Shown here in pieces: positions 1 to 10,308 of a stretch of DNA of 64,000 nt. The stretch spans positions 4,967,304 to 5,031,303 of the forward strand of contig CM053328.1 in assembly GCA_028583605.1 (NCBI GenBank), given 5' to 3'. The notes beneath the pieces were generated by a model. It was not told the origin of the DNA and made no database searches. It saw nothing but the letters and a program-made list of their open reading frames with translations. The DNA is from Dastarcus helophoroides (Eukaryota; Arthropoda; Insecta; Coleoptera; Bothrideridae). The translations under genes and the position numbers were made by a program. The first letter of the stretch is position 1. Each line of letters begins with the position of its first letter.

Positions 1-1430
1 TATCTGTGGACTTGTGGACTTGTGAATTGTAGAGAAGTTTTCGTGACTTAAATACTGATGATCTACTAAACGTTCAACGTTTTAACTGAAAATTATTTGG
101 ATCAGGATCTTCCATGAGAACATTCGCGAATTTTAGATATTTTTTATGATGCACCACCACCAAATACACAACTTTTAACCTAACATTATTTTGCCTAAGA
201 TTCTCCGATCTGCAAGAAAGGAATGTTTCGTGGCAAAATAATTAAAATACTACCAAATGTCCAAAGTTTTAGCTTGAAGTTATTTTGATCTGGATCCTCC
301 ATGAGAGCAGTTGCGAATTTTAGGGAAGATTTCATGGGAAAATGACTTCAATACTAATGAACAATCAAATACTCAACTGTTTAACATAATACCATTTTGC
401 CTTTGGGCCTCCAAGAGCACATTCAGGATCCTTCCTGAGAACATTCGCGAATTTTAGAAAAAATGTCATGGGAAAATGATTGTCCTACTGATGAACCACC
501 AGATACTGAGCTTTTTAACACCATATCACTTTGCCTGTGGGTCTCCAAGAGCACATACAGGATCTTCCATGAGAACATCGCGAATTTTAGAGAAGATATC
601 ATAGGAAAATGGTTGCCCCACTGATGAACCATCAAATACTCTTATTTTTAACATAATATCATTTTGCCTGTGGGTCTCCAAGAGCACATTCAGGATCCTC
701 CATGAGAACATCGCGAATTTTAGAGAAGATTTCATGGGAAAATGGTTGACCTACTGATGAACCATCAAATAGTCATATTTTTAACATAATATCATTTTGC
801 CTGTGGGCCTCCAAGAGCACTTTCAGGATCATCTTCCATGAGAACATTTGCAAATTTTAGAGAAGAGTTCCTGGGAAAATGGTTGCCCTACTGATAAATC
901 ACCAAATACTCAACTTTTTAACATCATATCATTTTGCCTGTGGGCCTCCAAGAGCACATTCAAAATCCTCCATGAGAACACTCGCGAATTTTAGAGAAGA
1001 TTTCATGAGAAAGTGGTTGCCCTACTGATGAACCACCAAATACTCAACTTTTTACCATAATATCATTTTGCTTGTGGGCCTCCAAGAGCACATTCAGGAT
1101 CCTCCATGAGAACCTTCACGAATTTTAGAGAAGATTTTATAGAAAAATGGTTGCCCTACTGATGAATCACCAAATACTCAATTTTTTAACATCATATCAT
1201 TTTGCCTATGGGCCTCCGAGAGCACATACAAGATTCTCCATGAGAACATTCGCAAATTTTAAAGATTTCATGGGAAAATGGTTGCCCTACTGATGAACCA
1301 CCAAATACTCAACGTTTTAACATCAAATCATTTTGCCTGTGGACCTCCAAGAATTTTAGAGATTTCGCGGGAAAATTATTGCAATACTGATAAACCACCA
1401 AAATATCCAACTTTTTAGGATTAAATTATT
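1..1430. repeat. Tandem satellite, about 134-bp monomer
   Basis: Imperfect tandem copies of one unit. The landmark TTTGCCTGTGGGCCTCCAAG recurs near 389, 531, 663, 796, 933, 1067, 1200 and 1331 (spacings 131-142). Each unit then has a CAGGATCCTCCATGAGAAC block, a GCGAATTTTAGAGAAGATTTC block and an ACTGATGAACCACCAAATACTC block. The array runs off the left edge, where copies are more diverged. Small ORFs here are chance products of the repeat. It differs from the AATT/TCGA minisatellite that fills the rest of the window. Confidence 0.9.
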
Positions 1431-1737
1431 GTATATTTAATGGTCCAACAGGCATTTGTAAATTTTGGAGAATATTTCATGACAAAACGATTGAAATATC
1501 TCAGTTTTTTTTAATCTTGGACTTAAATTCCAAATTTTGAAAGTTTCAAAGATTTGGATTGAAGATTTTAGTTGTTTTCTCGTAATTTCGATCTCCATTT
1601 CGAAAATTTGCTAAGAATTAGAAAATTTTTAGTTTAAATATTTCACATTTTTCCACCAAAATATTCGAAATTCGTCATTTTCGAGGTTTACCAATTTTAA
1701 TTTTTAATTTTTTGGCAAAACTCCAAACTTTTAATTA
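1431..1737. repeat. AT-rich low-complexity DNA
   Basis: Transition from the 134-bp satellite into AT-rich minisatellite-like sequence (runs of AAATTTT, TTTCGA). No gene is seen. The stretch ends with the TTA that forms the left target-site copy of the transposon that follows. Confidence 0.6.
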
Positions 1738-1920
1738 CACAGGCCCACAAAAAAAAAGTGGTGTGTGCTGGGTGTCGGACCCACATAGTCCGGCGTATTT
1801 TTTCCCGCTGAACACGAATCTGTAGTCTAAATTGGGGGTCAAACTGCTAAAAGTAGAGAAAAACCAAAAAAACCGATAAAAATCACGATCTCGTATTTTT
1901 TTCTGTTTGATATTATCATT
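1738..1920 (+). repeat. Left terminal inverted repeat
   Basis: Pairs with 4163-4345. It begins CACAGGCCCAC followed by an A run and continues through a GC-richer segment (GGACCCACATAGTCCGGCG) to ATATTATCAT. The high arm similarity suggests the element moved fairly recently. Confidence 0.9.
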
Positions 1921-1921
1921 C

Positions 1922-3754
1922 TTATAATTTTCGTCTTTTCCTGACCCTTTTTTCTTCAAATGACCTGTGAAGTGGATTTCTGCTACATTTTGTTCCTTTT
2001 TTTTGAGTTTCTCTGTGTAGCATCCAACAGTAATCTGCAAACATATTTATTCCCCACTGTCCCTGAAACCGCCGTTCAAACTCTTTGAGATCTTGGTGAA
2101 ATCTTTCTCCTTGCTCTTCACTGAAGTCTCCGTTATTCTCCGGGAATTGGTCAAGATGCGAATCAAGGAAGTGCATTTTCAAATTCATTAGGCAACCTGA
2201 ATGCTAAAAATTTCTTATCATATTTGCCACAATGCTTTTGTAATCAGCATCCTTGGTATTGCCTAAAAATTTGGTACACACTTCCTTGAAACTTAACCAC
2301 GATGCCTTTTCTTGGTCATCCATGACTGCAACAAACCCTTCATCTTTGAATAACTTTCGGATTTCCGGTCCATCGAAGATGCCTTCCCTTAGTTTAGCAT
2401 CAGATTTTTTTTTAAACACAGTACGCAGGTACGTAAAACATTCACCATCTTTATCAAGAGCTTTGACATACTGTTTAATTAAGCCAAGTTTTATATGAAG
2501 AGGAGGAATGAGAATTTTGGCTGGATCAACAAGCGGTTTCTTTATTATATTATGTGATCCAACCTTAAATGAAGATCGTAAAGGCCATTCTTTTTTTACG
2601 TAGTGATTTTTTCGATCCCTACTGTCAAACATACACAAATAGCATGGATATTTTGTGAATCCAGATTGCTGTCCAAGGATCATGGACAAAATTTTTAAAT
2701 CACCACATACTTGCCACTTATGTTCTTCGTACTTTATTTTCTTTAGGACAACTTCGAGGTTTGGATACTCTTCTTTAAGTACAGTGGAGTGGGCTAAAGG
2801 TGGTAAAGGAGCGAATTTGTTGGTGTTGTGGAGAAGGACAGCCTTAAGACTCTGTTGAGACGAATCAATGAATAACCGCCAATTTTCTGGCTCATATAAA
2901 TTTGGCTGAAATTCATCGATAAGTCCTTTTACATCAGTGCAATAGAGTAAATCTTCATTTTTTTCAAAATATTTACGGAAGGTTTCTTCTCGATTCCGAT
3001 AAAACGAAACTTTAGTACCTTTTGTCAATAGATTTCTCTTTTTCATATTCGAAGCCAATATTTCAGCCGCTTCTTTTGAGAGTTTAGCCTCTCTGAATAA
3101 ATCATTCAGATGTTTTTGATCGTATTTTTCCGGCTTCCGATCTTCACCAATAGGTCTGTATTCTTCATTGCTCGAAAACTCTTCTTCCTCAGATTCGCTA
3201 GAAATGTTTTCACTACTAGTATCAAACTCTTTATCAATAAAAGCTGAATTTTCAGGATCGACGTCGACTTCCATTGTGTCTAATCCACTAGTCAGACTGT
3301 CTTGTGACGTGTCATCTTCTAAACCTTCTATGAAGTTTGCAACTGGTTGTTGAACACTTGACACAGAAGGATAAGAAATTTTATCCTTATGCATTCGGCC
3401 CACAGTGTTGACATTTGTTGTGCAAAAGTAACAATTACTTGCATCAAGTGGCTTTTTCCATATCGCTGGAGTTTTAAATTTAAGATTCGCCTTGACCTGG
3501 TGCTTTTCAAATCTATTGATCATATTATAACATGAGCCACAAACAAAATTGGGTATCCAATTTTTGAGATCGAGGGAAACTTTCATATTGAAGCACTTTT
3601 CATACAAAGTCACGAAACGATCTGTTAGTTTCTTTATATTTTTTATCCCTATGTACTTTGCACAAACGTAGCAAAAAGCATTGGGATTTCCAGTACATTT
3701 GTGATTGCCACGAGTACTAGAAGTTCCAGCAAAATTTTCAGTAGAAGAATCCAT
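1922..3754 (-). pseudogene. Transposase with one internal amber stop
   Basis: The reading frame starts at the Met codon at 3754 (MDSSTENFAG; a Met seven codons upstream is also in frame) and stays open for 516 codons. It meets a TAG at 2204-2206 and continues in the same frame for 94 more codons to a stop at 1922. Visible features: an N-terminal Cys cluster (FCYVC near residue 28 and VCGSC near 72, spaced like a ZAD-type zinc finger), a second CX2C near residue 109, an acidic Ser/Glu-rich linker, a CGDLKIL segment with a CYLC pair and a PPLHIKLGL block. After the stop comes a conserved-looking HSHLDQFPEN and SEEQGERFHQD block. Proteins of this type are common in insect predictions and are usually uninterrupted here, so the TAG probably inactivates this copy. 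The exact superfamily is uncertain. Confidence 0.75.
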
Positions 3755-4162
3755 GAAAATAAATAAACCCCGCACGCTAGAATACCTAGGCCTAAGTATG
3801 AGGGCTTTCCGACTTTGACAAGGACAATGTCAACTCGTCGTCGGACACACTACGGCATCATTCTCATATTCTAGCGCTTCCCTGCAAAACAGCGCGCCTT
3901 CGCTGGCTTCGATACGCCGAAATGTTGACTAGCGAATCATTCTACACATCCCGATAAAGGGCAGTTGTCATCGTAGTCCAATCATTCCGGAGTAGCAGGT
4001 TTCTGCCGGTAAATGTACCGATTTAGTTAACCATTTCCTTATTTTTTGTCAAAAACAAAATATCATCTATGTGACACTTAAATAAGACACAATAAGTAGT
4101 GAATTAACGTATTTGCACATTACGGTTGGATATTACAGAGAGAAACAAGTAGAAACTGCAAG

Positions 4163-4345
4163 ATGATAATATCATACAGAAAAAAATACGAGATCGTGAT
4201 TTTTATCGGTTTTTTTGGTTTTTCTCTACTTTTAGCAGTTTGACCCCCAATTTAGACTACAGATTCGTGTTCAGCGGGAAAAAATACGCCGGACTATGTG
4301 GGTCCGACACCCAGCACACACCACTTTTTTTTTTGTGGGCCTGTG
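4163..4345 (-). repeat. Right terminal inverted repeat
   Basis: Inverse of 1738-1920, ending GTGGGCCTGTG, with TTA immediately outside. The 380 bp between this repeat and the transposase start have no ORF and would hold the element's promoter. Confidence 0.9.
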
Positions 4346-5235
4346 TTATCAATATTCGGTTTAGTCAAAATTTATATCTTTTCTTCAGATCAAATTTTTT
4401 TCCATCAACTCAATTTTAAAATTTAAATTTCCACTTTTTTTTTCAATGTTTCAACTTTAAAAGTGTTTTATAAATTGATTTTTTTTTCCTGAAAATTCCA
4501 AAGCTCATCTGTTTTACACTTTATTGTATGATTTTGGCCTTGAACTAAAAAATATGAAAAAAAGTTCCAGGATTCTATAGAAGTGTCGACTTTTTTTTCA
4601 AAATCGCCCATCTCTTTTTGTCCAGAAATTTTTACTTTTAATCTTATGATGACGCCAAGGAGAGGAGAAGCCAGGGTGGGCTCTTTGATTGAAATCTTTA
4701 AGTTTAGATGTTAAACTCTAAACTTTCATCTATTTTTCAAGGTGAAAAGTTTAAAAAGTTAAATTTTTCAAAAGAAAAATTTTTTTAGAAAAGGTCAATC
4801 CTGAAATTTTCCAAAAAAAACAACGAAAATTAAAAATTGAAATACAAATTTTGTTCCCTGAAATTAGGAAAAATTATTTTCAGGGGACAAGATTTGTATT
4901 TCAATTTTTGAAAATAACCAAAAAAAACGAAAATTAAAAAAAAAGACAAAATCTTGAAAATTCGAAGCTTTCATTTTTCAATAAAGACGACATTTACCAG
5001 AAATTAAAGATTAAAAAAAATGTTAAATTCTGAAAAATTCAAAACTTTGAAGAACAAAACTTCAAAAAAGTCAAAATTTTGGGAAAATAAAGAAATTTAG
5101 AAAAAAGAAAAATTTGAAATAAAATTTGATAAGCTCAAAACTTAAACTAAAGTAAAAATTTTGAAAAAATTTGAAATTTAAAAAAAAATGGAGATTTTGA
5201 AAAAATTGGAATTTTGAAAATATTGGAAATTTTTA
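4346..5235. repeat. AT-rich minisatellite block, A-rich strand up
   Basis: Low-complexity sequence made of GAAATTTTGAAAA-like units, with no gene. Around 4827-4925 it contains a short foldback: a segment ending AATACAAATTTTGT is followed by its inverse ACAAGATTTGTATT. It is a diverged member of the foldback family seen again near 12.8, 23.5 and 34.6 kb. The block ends in TTTTA (5231-5235), the left target duplication of the copia element. Confidence 0.75.
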
Positions 5236-5502
5236 TATCGGAAGGATATGGGGTGAAAAGAAAAATCACGTATTGCCGTTCTATACTTTTAATTAAATAT
5301 CAAGCCCCTTTCGCTTGAAAGAATACCGAACAACTAACTAACAATTCTGCTCTTCTGGGTGTTCTTCATTTATGTAACTTGAAACCTATGGTAATAAAAT
5401 TTGTTTATATAAAAGTCGCCGTTCAATAACAGCCTGATTAAGCTTTCTTGCACGTGGATAAACATTGACATAAACGAATATAGTTTTTGCTTATTTCCAA
5501 CA
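5236..5502 (-). repeat. 3' LTR of copia element
   Basis: 267 bp, reading TGTTGGAAATAAGC at its 5' end on the minus strand. It appears identical to the copy at 10042-10308. A TATATAAA box is present on the minus strand at 5404-5411 (equivalent position 10210-10217 in the other LTR), placing the promoter in the middle of the LTR. Confidence 0.97.
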
Positions 5503-5515
5503 CACCCCCTCAAAA
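5503..5515 (-). promoter_or_regulatory. Polypurine tract for plus-strand priming
   Basis: Read on the minus strand, GAGGGGGTG directly abuts the 3' LTR start (TGTTGG). This is the expected position and composition of the plus-strand DNA primer of an LTR retrotransposon. Confidence 0.8.
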
Positions 5516-5748
5516 ATTATATAAGTTTAAATTCCTAAGAATAAGAAAGTATACGGCATTTATATGTATTATATGTATGAATGAGGATTTAACAATGATC
5601 CAACATTTGTTGCAAAGGAGCAGGGAAAACCCCATAAAAACCTGCCCAGATCACTAAAATTAAAAATGAACAATAACTTTGAAAATCGTTACTTTACATA
5701 GATAAATTAAGCACATTCACATTCAACTGCACTTTCACATTTAACTTT

Positions 5749-7584
5749 TCATTTTTCTTTAAGCCCAAGTAGTCCCATTTTTTTACGCAGGATCTTGAAT
5801 TGATGTGGTGGCAGCGACTTTGTCAGCAAGTCAGCTTCCTGGTTTTCTGTAGACAAATATTTCAAGCAGACAATTTTGTTCTCAATTTGTTCACGTGTAA
5901 AGTGATATTTTATATCAATGTGTTTAGACCTTTTGTGATGTACTGGATTATTTGCCATCGCAATGCAACTTTGATTGTCTTCGTATATCATTATTGGTTC
6001 AAACATATTGATATTTAGACTAATCAATAAGGACCTAAGCCATAGGGCTTCTTTGACAGCTTCAAACACTGCCATATACTCAGCCTCAGTAGATGAAGCT
6101 GCTACTGAATTTTGTCGCCGTGTAATCCATGTTACAATACAATTTTCAAACAGTTTAAATAAACAACCTGTTGTACTTCGGCGATCTATTTCATTATTTG
6201 CCCAATCTGCATCTACGTATCCAGTTAATACATGCTTATAATTATTTTCACGCCTATAGACCAATTTTATATCTATTGTTCCTTTTACATATCTCAGTAC
6301 CCGCTTTAAACTTATCCATAGTTCTTTATTGCCTTTAGACTGATACCTGCTCAAAAGATTAACTGCTGTACACAAATCTGGACGTGTACATAACATTGCA
6401 TACATCAGGCATCCTATCAAGTTACGACAAGGAGCATCATAATTTTCCTCAGAATTCAATGCGACATAGTTTAATTTTAATGGTAATGGTGTGCTGACAG
6501 GTTTACAATCACTCATATTAAAATTTTTTAATACTGATTTTAAATATGTTGTTTGGTCAATTGAAACTTCGAAATCTGATTTATTTATTCTAATGCCAAG
6601 AAAATATTTGATTTCCTGTAAATCCACCATTTCAAATTGTTTCATTAAAAACATTTTAAAATTATTCATTGTAATTATATCTTTAGTAGCGATTATTAAA
6701 TCATCAACATATAAAATTAAATAGATATTTTTAGAAACGTCGCCTCTATCTAAGAAATATAAACAATTGTCGGCAGCTGAGTTGGTAAAACCTTTTTCAA
6801 TCAACACGTTATTGAAACACTCAAACCAGCATCGTGCCGATTGTTTTAATCCGTATAAAGATTTGTTTAATTTACAAACAATGTTATCTCCCAAAATTTC
6901 AACTCCGTCAGGGACTCGCATATAAATATTTTCTTTCAAATTTCCGTTTAGAAATGCTGTTTTCACATCCATTTGATGTATTTGCAGCTGATATTGATTA
7001 GCGAAGGCAAGCATACAGCGAAATGTGCTGATTCTAGCAACTGGCGCAAAAGTTTCGTCGTAATCGATACTTTTTCTTTGGCTAAAGCCGCGAGCTACTA
7101 ATCTCGCTTTATGTCTCACGGATTTCCCGTTACTATCGCGTTTTAGTGTAAACACCCATTTACAGTCGACGATGTTTACATTACATGGTTTTTGTACCAA
7201 GGTCCATGTATTGTTTTTCTCTAAAGATGCCAATTCATCTTTGATAGATTTTTCCCATTCAGCTCTGGATGTGCTTTTTGCTACATCCTGATAACATATT
7301 GGGATATCGTTTTCAATTATTTGATTACTTATCAAATAGGTACTTATTTCAAAATCATCCTCCTTGTAAGATATAATTGGTTTTGCTTTCAATCTTTCGC
7401 TCTTTCTGGTATCCTGCAATTGAGTTAATTTCTTTAACTCTTGTGAGGAATCCGGACTTTCACTACCACTCAAGCTATTTGAGCTCGTACGTAATTGTTC
7501 AGGGACATCCATTACAGAGGATGTTTGACCTTGGTTGCTATATTCAGGGACACCTTTTTCAGAAAGGGTTTGTTTGCAACTCAT
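5749..7584 (-). CDS. Copia polyprotein, C-terminal part: reverse transcriptase and RNase H
   Basis: A 611-residue frame counted from the first Met after the frameshift. It is the downstream half of a polyprotein, so this Met is not a natural start. The copia-type RT (RVT_2) begins around residue 125 (NNTWTLV) and shows GFSQRKSIDYDETFAPVAR, QMDVKTAFLNG with the first catalytic Asp, and the YVDD catalytic box at 292-295. An RNase H domain follows, with Asp458 (YVDADWA), Glu500 (SSTEAEYM) and Asp536 (YEDNQS), ending in a HIDIKYHFTREQI block. All catalytic residues seen in copia are present. Together with the upstream gene this would make the usual copia Pol of about 1400 residues. The frame is +1 relative to the upstream ORF. 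Confidence 0.93.
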   Translation of the reverse strand: MSCKQTLSEKGVPEYSNQGQTSSVMDVPEQLRTSSNSLSGSESPDSSQELKKLTQLQDTRKSERLKAKPIISYKEDDFEISTYLISNQIIENDIPICYQDVAKSTSRAEWEKSIKDELASLEKNNTWTLVQKPCNVNIVDCKWVFTLKRDSNGKSVRHKARLVARGFSQRKSIDYDETFAPVARISTFRCMLAFANQYQLQIHQMDVKTAFLNGNLKENIYMRVPDGVEILGDNIVCKLNKSLYGLKQSARCWFECFNNVLIEKGFTNSAADNCLYFLDRGDVSKNIYLILYVDDLIIATKDIITMNNFKMFLMKQFEMVDLQEIKYFLGIRINKSDFEVSIDQTTYLKSVLKNFNMSDCKPVSTPLPLKLNYVALNSEENYDAPCRNLIGCLMYAMLCTRPDLCTAVNLLSRYQSKGNKELWISLKRVLRYVKGTIDIKLVYRRENNYKHVLTGYVDADWANNEIDRRSTTGCLFKLFENCIVTWITRRQNSVAASSTEAEYMAVFEAVKEALWLRSLLISLNINMFEPIMIYEDNQSCIAMANNPVHHKRSKHIDIKYHFTREQIENKIVCLKYLSTENQEADLLTKSLPPHQFKILRKKMGLLGLKEK

Positions 7585-7594
7585 ATTGTCCGTT

Positions 7595-9946
7595 TTACCA
7601 GAAATAGTTTTTTACAGAGTTATTATCAAGGGCACCCCCTGCTGATTCAGAATTACTATTATTAGTACTTGTACTTTGTACTATATTCTCTGTATTTATC
7701 TTATTATATGTTCCCCTACCAATTTTCATTAAATCGTCAAGTTCTGATCTTGACGTTTTATATGCAATTTCATCAAAAATTACATCACGTGCAATTATGA
7801 ATTTCTGCGAATTTGGATCAAAAATCTTATATCCATTTGGCACGTAACCTACAAAGATTCCCTTGGAGGATTTGCTATCAAATTTATTTCTCTTTGTTTT
7901 ATTATGCACATACGCTGTACAACCGAATATTTTCAAATTACCGAATTTTGGCTTTTTATTATGCCAAATCTCATACGGTGTCGTATTTAATTTCAACGCT
8001 TTTGTTGGCAGTCTGTTTACTAAATAAGTTGCAGTTAAAACAGCCTCGCCCCAGAAACGTTTGTCTAGACCCGCGCTATTTATCATAGCACGCGCTTTTT
8101 CGGTTAAAGTTCGGTTCATTCTTTCGGCTACTCCGTTTTGTTGCGGAGTGTAAGGTACTGTAAGATGATATGTTATGCCTTTTTGTTTATAAAACTCCTT
8201 CATTTCATTTGATAAATATTCTCTACCGTTATCACAATACAAATTGACAAATTTTGAACTAAAGTGGGATTCACTTTTGGCAACATAATCTTTGAAAAAT
8301 GTAAATACTTCGGATTTGTTTACCATTAAATAGGTCACGGTATAGTGTGAATAATCGTCAATGAAAGTAACGTAGTAATTTTGATTGTTTATCGTAGAAG
8401 GAGTTATGGGACCACAAACATCTGAATGTACAATAAAAAGAGGTCTATTTATTTTTAATTTTTCTTTACTCTTAGAGAAAGGAAGGCGTGTTTGTTTTGC
8501 CATAATGCATGCTTCACATAAAGAATCAATTGGATTTATGTTATTCAAACAGTTACTATCACAGATCAATTGATTTATTTTAATTTGACAGAACTTGTCT
8601 TTACTTATGTGGCCTAATCGCTCATGCCATAATTTATTTTCATTAACACAATGAACTGCAGCTACGTGGCCCTCGGCCCGTACTGTATCCGGCGCATTTT
8701 GTACTATTAAATCAATAATATACAGATTGTCAATGCGCTTACCTTTTATTATTGTTGTGGCTCCATTTCTGATCTCCACAGAACCGGTCTCAGTGAACAG
8801 CAAAGACAATCCAGCTTCTTGGATGCGTCTCACGGAGATAAGATTGGCAGGACAGCTACTACTATATAGCACATCTATTAGCTCCCCGTTGTATCCAAGA
8901 TTCGTAGATACTTGGATAGAACCAATGTGGGTAGCTATGATGGTTTCACCTTTCTTTGCCACAGTAATGTGAATTGGTTTGGTCAGCTGTTTATAGTCGG
9001 TAAAAAGTCTTAGATCATTAATGATATGTTCCGTCGCTCCGGAATCCAGAAGAAAACGTCCAAATTCGGTATCTTTGTAATTATTGCACATCATAAAGGC
9101 AAATGCATTAGTGTTGCTGGCAACAGCTGTTGATGCGCTAGCATCAGGATTACCTTTTCTTTTGTACTGCTTCTCCTGCAGTTTCAGACTCTGCTTATAG
9201 AAGTAGCAATCACGTTGCAGATGATTCTTTCGTCCGCAGTGATGACATTTGCGGACCTGCCTAATTTTGAAAGTAGGTTTGTTTCTCGGGACGTATTTAT
9301 CTTTCTTTTTCCATTTGTCATTGAAGTGGGTGGATCGAAAGTGGAGAGCTCTAGCACTTGTGTCGGCATTTTCTCGTACTAGATATTCCTCATGCTCCAA
9401 AAGCATTCCCTTGACAAATGCTAACGTTAGTCTATCATCAGTCATTGTTTTTATTGCTGCTTTTACTGGTGCGTAGCTTGATGGTAACGAGTTAAGCATA
9501 TACCAAACTTTTGTAGTCTCGCTCACTTCCATTCCACATGCTGCTAAATCACGTACCATTTCTTCTATCTCCATCATGTGCTTCTTAATTGGTGTTCCAG
9601 GTTTTAATTTGCAATTGAACAGCCGGTCCTGTACGCATAGTTGCGTCGATACCTTTTTGCATGCATATAAGTCGTCAAATTTTTTTAAAATTTCTCTGGC
9701 TGTGGCACGACCCGGTGGCAGCTGTGAGAGTATGAGGTCATCTAGATATTCAATCAAAGTACCTCTTGCGAAACGCTCCCATTTGATCCACTCCTCAGTG
9801 TCAGGCGTCGGGGGGTCTTCATTTAATACTTTACTGGCACCGTCTTGCTCAATTATTTCACATAGTCTAAACTTCCACATTAAGTAATTTTCACCATTGA
9901 AAAGTTTTAAGTTTCTTTTCACCACAGATGTTGCGCCACTGGACAT
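7595..9946 (-). CDS. Copia polyprotein, N-terminal part: Gag, protease, integrase
   Basis: 783 residues. Domains in order: a UBN2-type Gag capsid region (1-200), a CCHC zinc knuckle at 234-247 (CHHCGRKNHLQRDC), an aspartic protease with DSGA at 301-304, a HHCC integrase zinc-binding region (HERLGH near 441, CEAC at 477-480), and an integrase core with Asp509, Asp572 and Glu608 (35 residues between the last two, so DD35E). The start Met lies about 95 bp inside the primer-binding site and is the natural start. The ORF ends at a TAA at 7595-7597, just after a run of six A (minus strand; T run 7608-7613 on plus). The next domain continues in the +1 frame, so the frame is broken by one base in that homopolymer. 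All catalytic residues are intact. Confidence 0.94.
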   Translation of the reverse strand: MSSGATSVVKRNLKLFNGENYLMWKFRLCEIIEQDGASKVLNEDPPTPDTEEWIKWERFARGTLIEYLDDLILSQLPPGRATAREILKKFDDLYACKKVSTQLCVQDRLFNCKLKPGTPIKKHMMEIEEMVRDLAACGMEVSETTKVWYMLNSLPSSYAPVKAAIKTMTDDRLTLAFVKGMLLEHEEYLVRENADTSARALHFRSTHFNDKWKKKDKYVPRNKPTFKIRQVRKCHHCGRKNHLQRDCYFYKQSLKLQEKQYKRKGNPDASASTAVASNTNAFAFMMCNNYKDTEFGRFLLDSGATEHIINDLRLFTDYKQLTKPIHITVAKKGETIIATHIGSIQVSTNLGYNGELIDVLYSSSCPANLISVRRIQEAGLSLLFTETGSVEIRNGATTIIKGKRIDNLYIIDLIVQNAPDTVRAEGHVAAVHCVNENKLWHERLGHISKDKFCQIKINQLICDSNCLNNINPIDSLCEACIMAKQTRLPFSKSKEKLKINRPLFIVHSDVCGPITPSTINNQNYYVTFIDDYSHYTVTYLMVNKSEVFTFFKDYVAKSESHFSSKFVNLYCDNGREYLSNEMKEFYKQKGITYHLTVPYTPQQNGVAERMNRTLTEKARAMINSAGLDKRFWGEAVLTATYLVNRLPTKALKLNTTPYEIWHNKKPKFGNLKIFGCTAYVHNKTKRNKFDSKSSKGIFVGYVPNGYKIFDPNSQKFIIARDVIFDEIAYKTSRSELDDLMKIGRGTYNKINTENIVQSTSTNNSNSESAGGALDNNSVKNYFW

Positions 9947-10027
9947 TTTTAGTTTTTATTATATTATTATATACACACGGTAAAGTTTATAATATAATTT
10001 AATTTCACTCTCGATCACCTTAAGTGA

Positions 10028-10041
10028 CTGGGCCCATAACC
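10028..10041 (-). promoter_or_regulatory. Primer-binding site, internal tRNA-iMet type
   Basis: The plus strand reads CTGGGCCCATAACC directly next to the 5' LTR. This matches the anticodon stem-loop of insect initiator Met tRNA, and copia elements are known to prime from a tRNA-iMet half molecule cut in that loop. Confidence 0.9.
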
Positions 10042-10308
10042 TATCGGAAGGATATGGGGTGAAAAGAAAAATCACGTATTGCCGTTCTATACTTTTAATT
10101 AAATATCAAGCCCCTTTCGCTTGAAAGAATACCGAACAACTAACTAACAATTCTGCTCTTCTGGGTGTTCTTCATTTATGTAACTTGAAACCTATGGTAA
10201 TAAAATTTGTTTATATAAAAGTCGCCGTTCAATAACAGCCTGATTAAGCTTTCTTGCACGTGGATAAACATTGACATAAACGAATATAGTTTTTGCTTAT
10301 TTCCAACA
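10042..10308 (-). repeat. 5' LTR of copia element
   Basis: 267 bp with no difference found by eye from 5236-5502. Outside it lies TTTTA, the second target-site copy, and then the interrupted minisatellite resumes. Confidence 0.97.

Larger units (their letters stand above)
1738..4345 (-). mobile_element. Cut-and-paste DNA transposon with 183-bp TIRs
   Basis: A 2.6-kb element bounded by inverted repeats that begin CACAGGCCCAC and match, with few mismatches, over about 183 bp (1738-1920 and 4163-4345). It is flanked on both sides by TTA (1735-1737 and 4346-4348), a possible 3-bp target duplication. It carries one transposase gene on the minus strand, interrupted by a single stop codon. The element lies between AT-rich array blocks. 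The superfamily is not settled: CACAG-type ends with a 2-3 bp TSD are reminiscent of CACTA-like elements, but that is only a hint. Confidence 0.85.
5236..10308 (-). mobile_element. Full-length Ty1/copia LTR retrotransposon
   Basis: A 5073-bp element in minus orientation with both 267-bp LTRs, a primer-binding site, a polypurine tract and gag-pro-int-RT-RNaseH genes in copia order. It is flanked by identical 5-bp TTTTA duplications (5231-5235 and 10309-10313), as expected for copia integrase. It sits inside an AT-rich minisatellite array. The LTRs look identical base for base, so the insertion is very young. One frameshift separates the integrase and RT parts. Confidence 0.97.

Noticed and set aside
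1..1430. CRISPR-like array from the 134-bp repeats
   Set aside because: Units are contiguous without unique spacers, and the window is eukaryotic.
7600..7620. Programmed -1 frameshift at A AAA AAC in copia
   Set aside because: The heptamer is in the right phase, but the -1 frame reaches a stop within nine codons; the RT domain lies in the +1 frame.
5800..9887. Plus-strand ORFs across the copia element
   Set aside because: They are shadows of the minus-strand polyprotein genes, which carry all recognisable domains.
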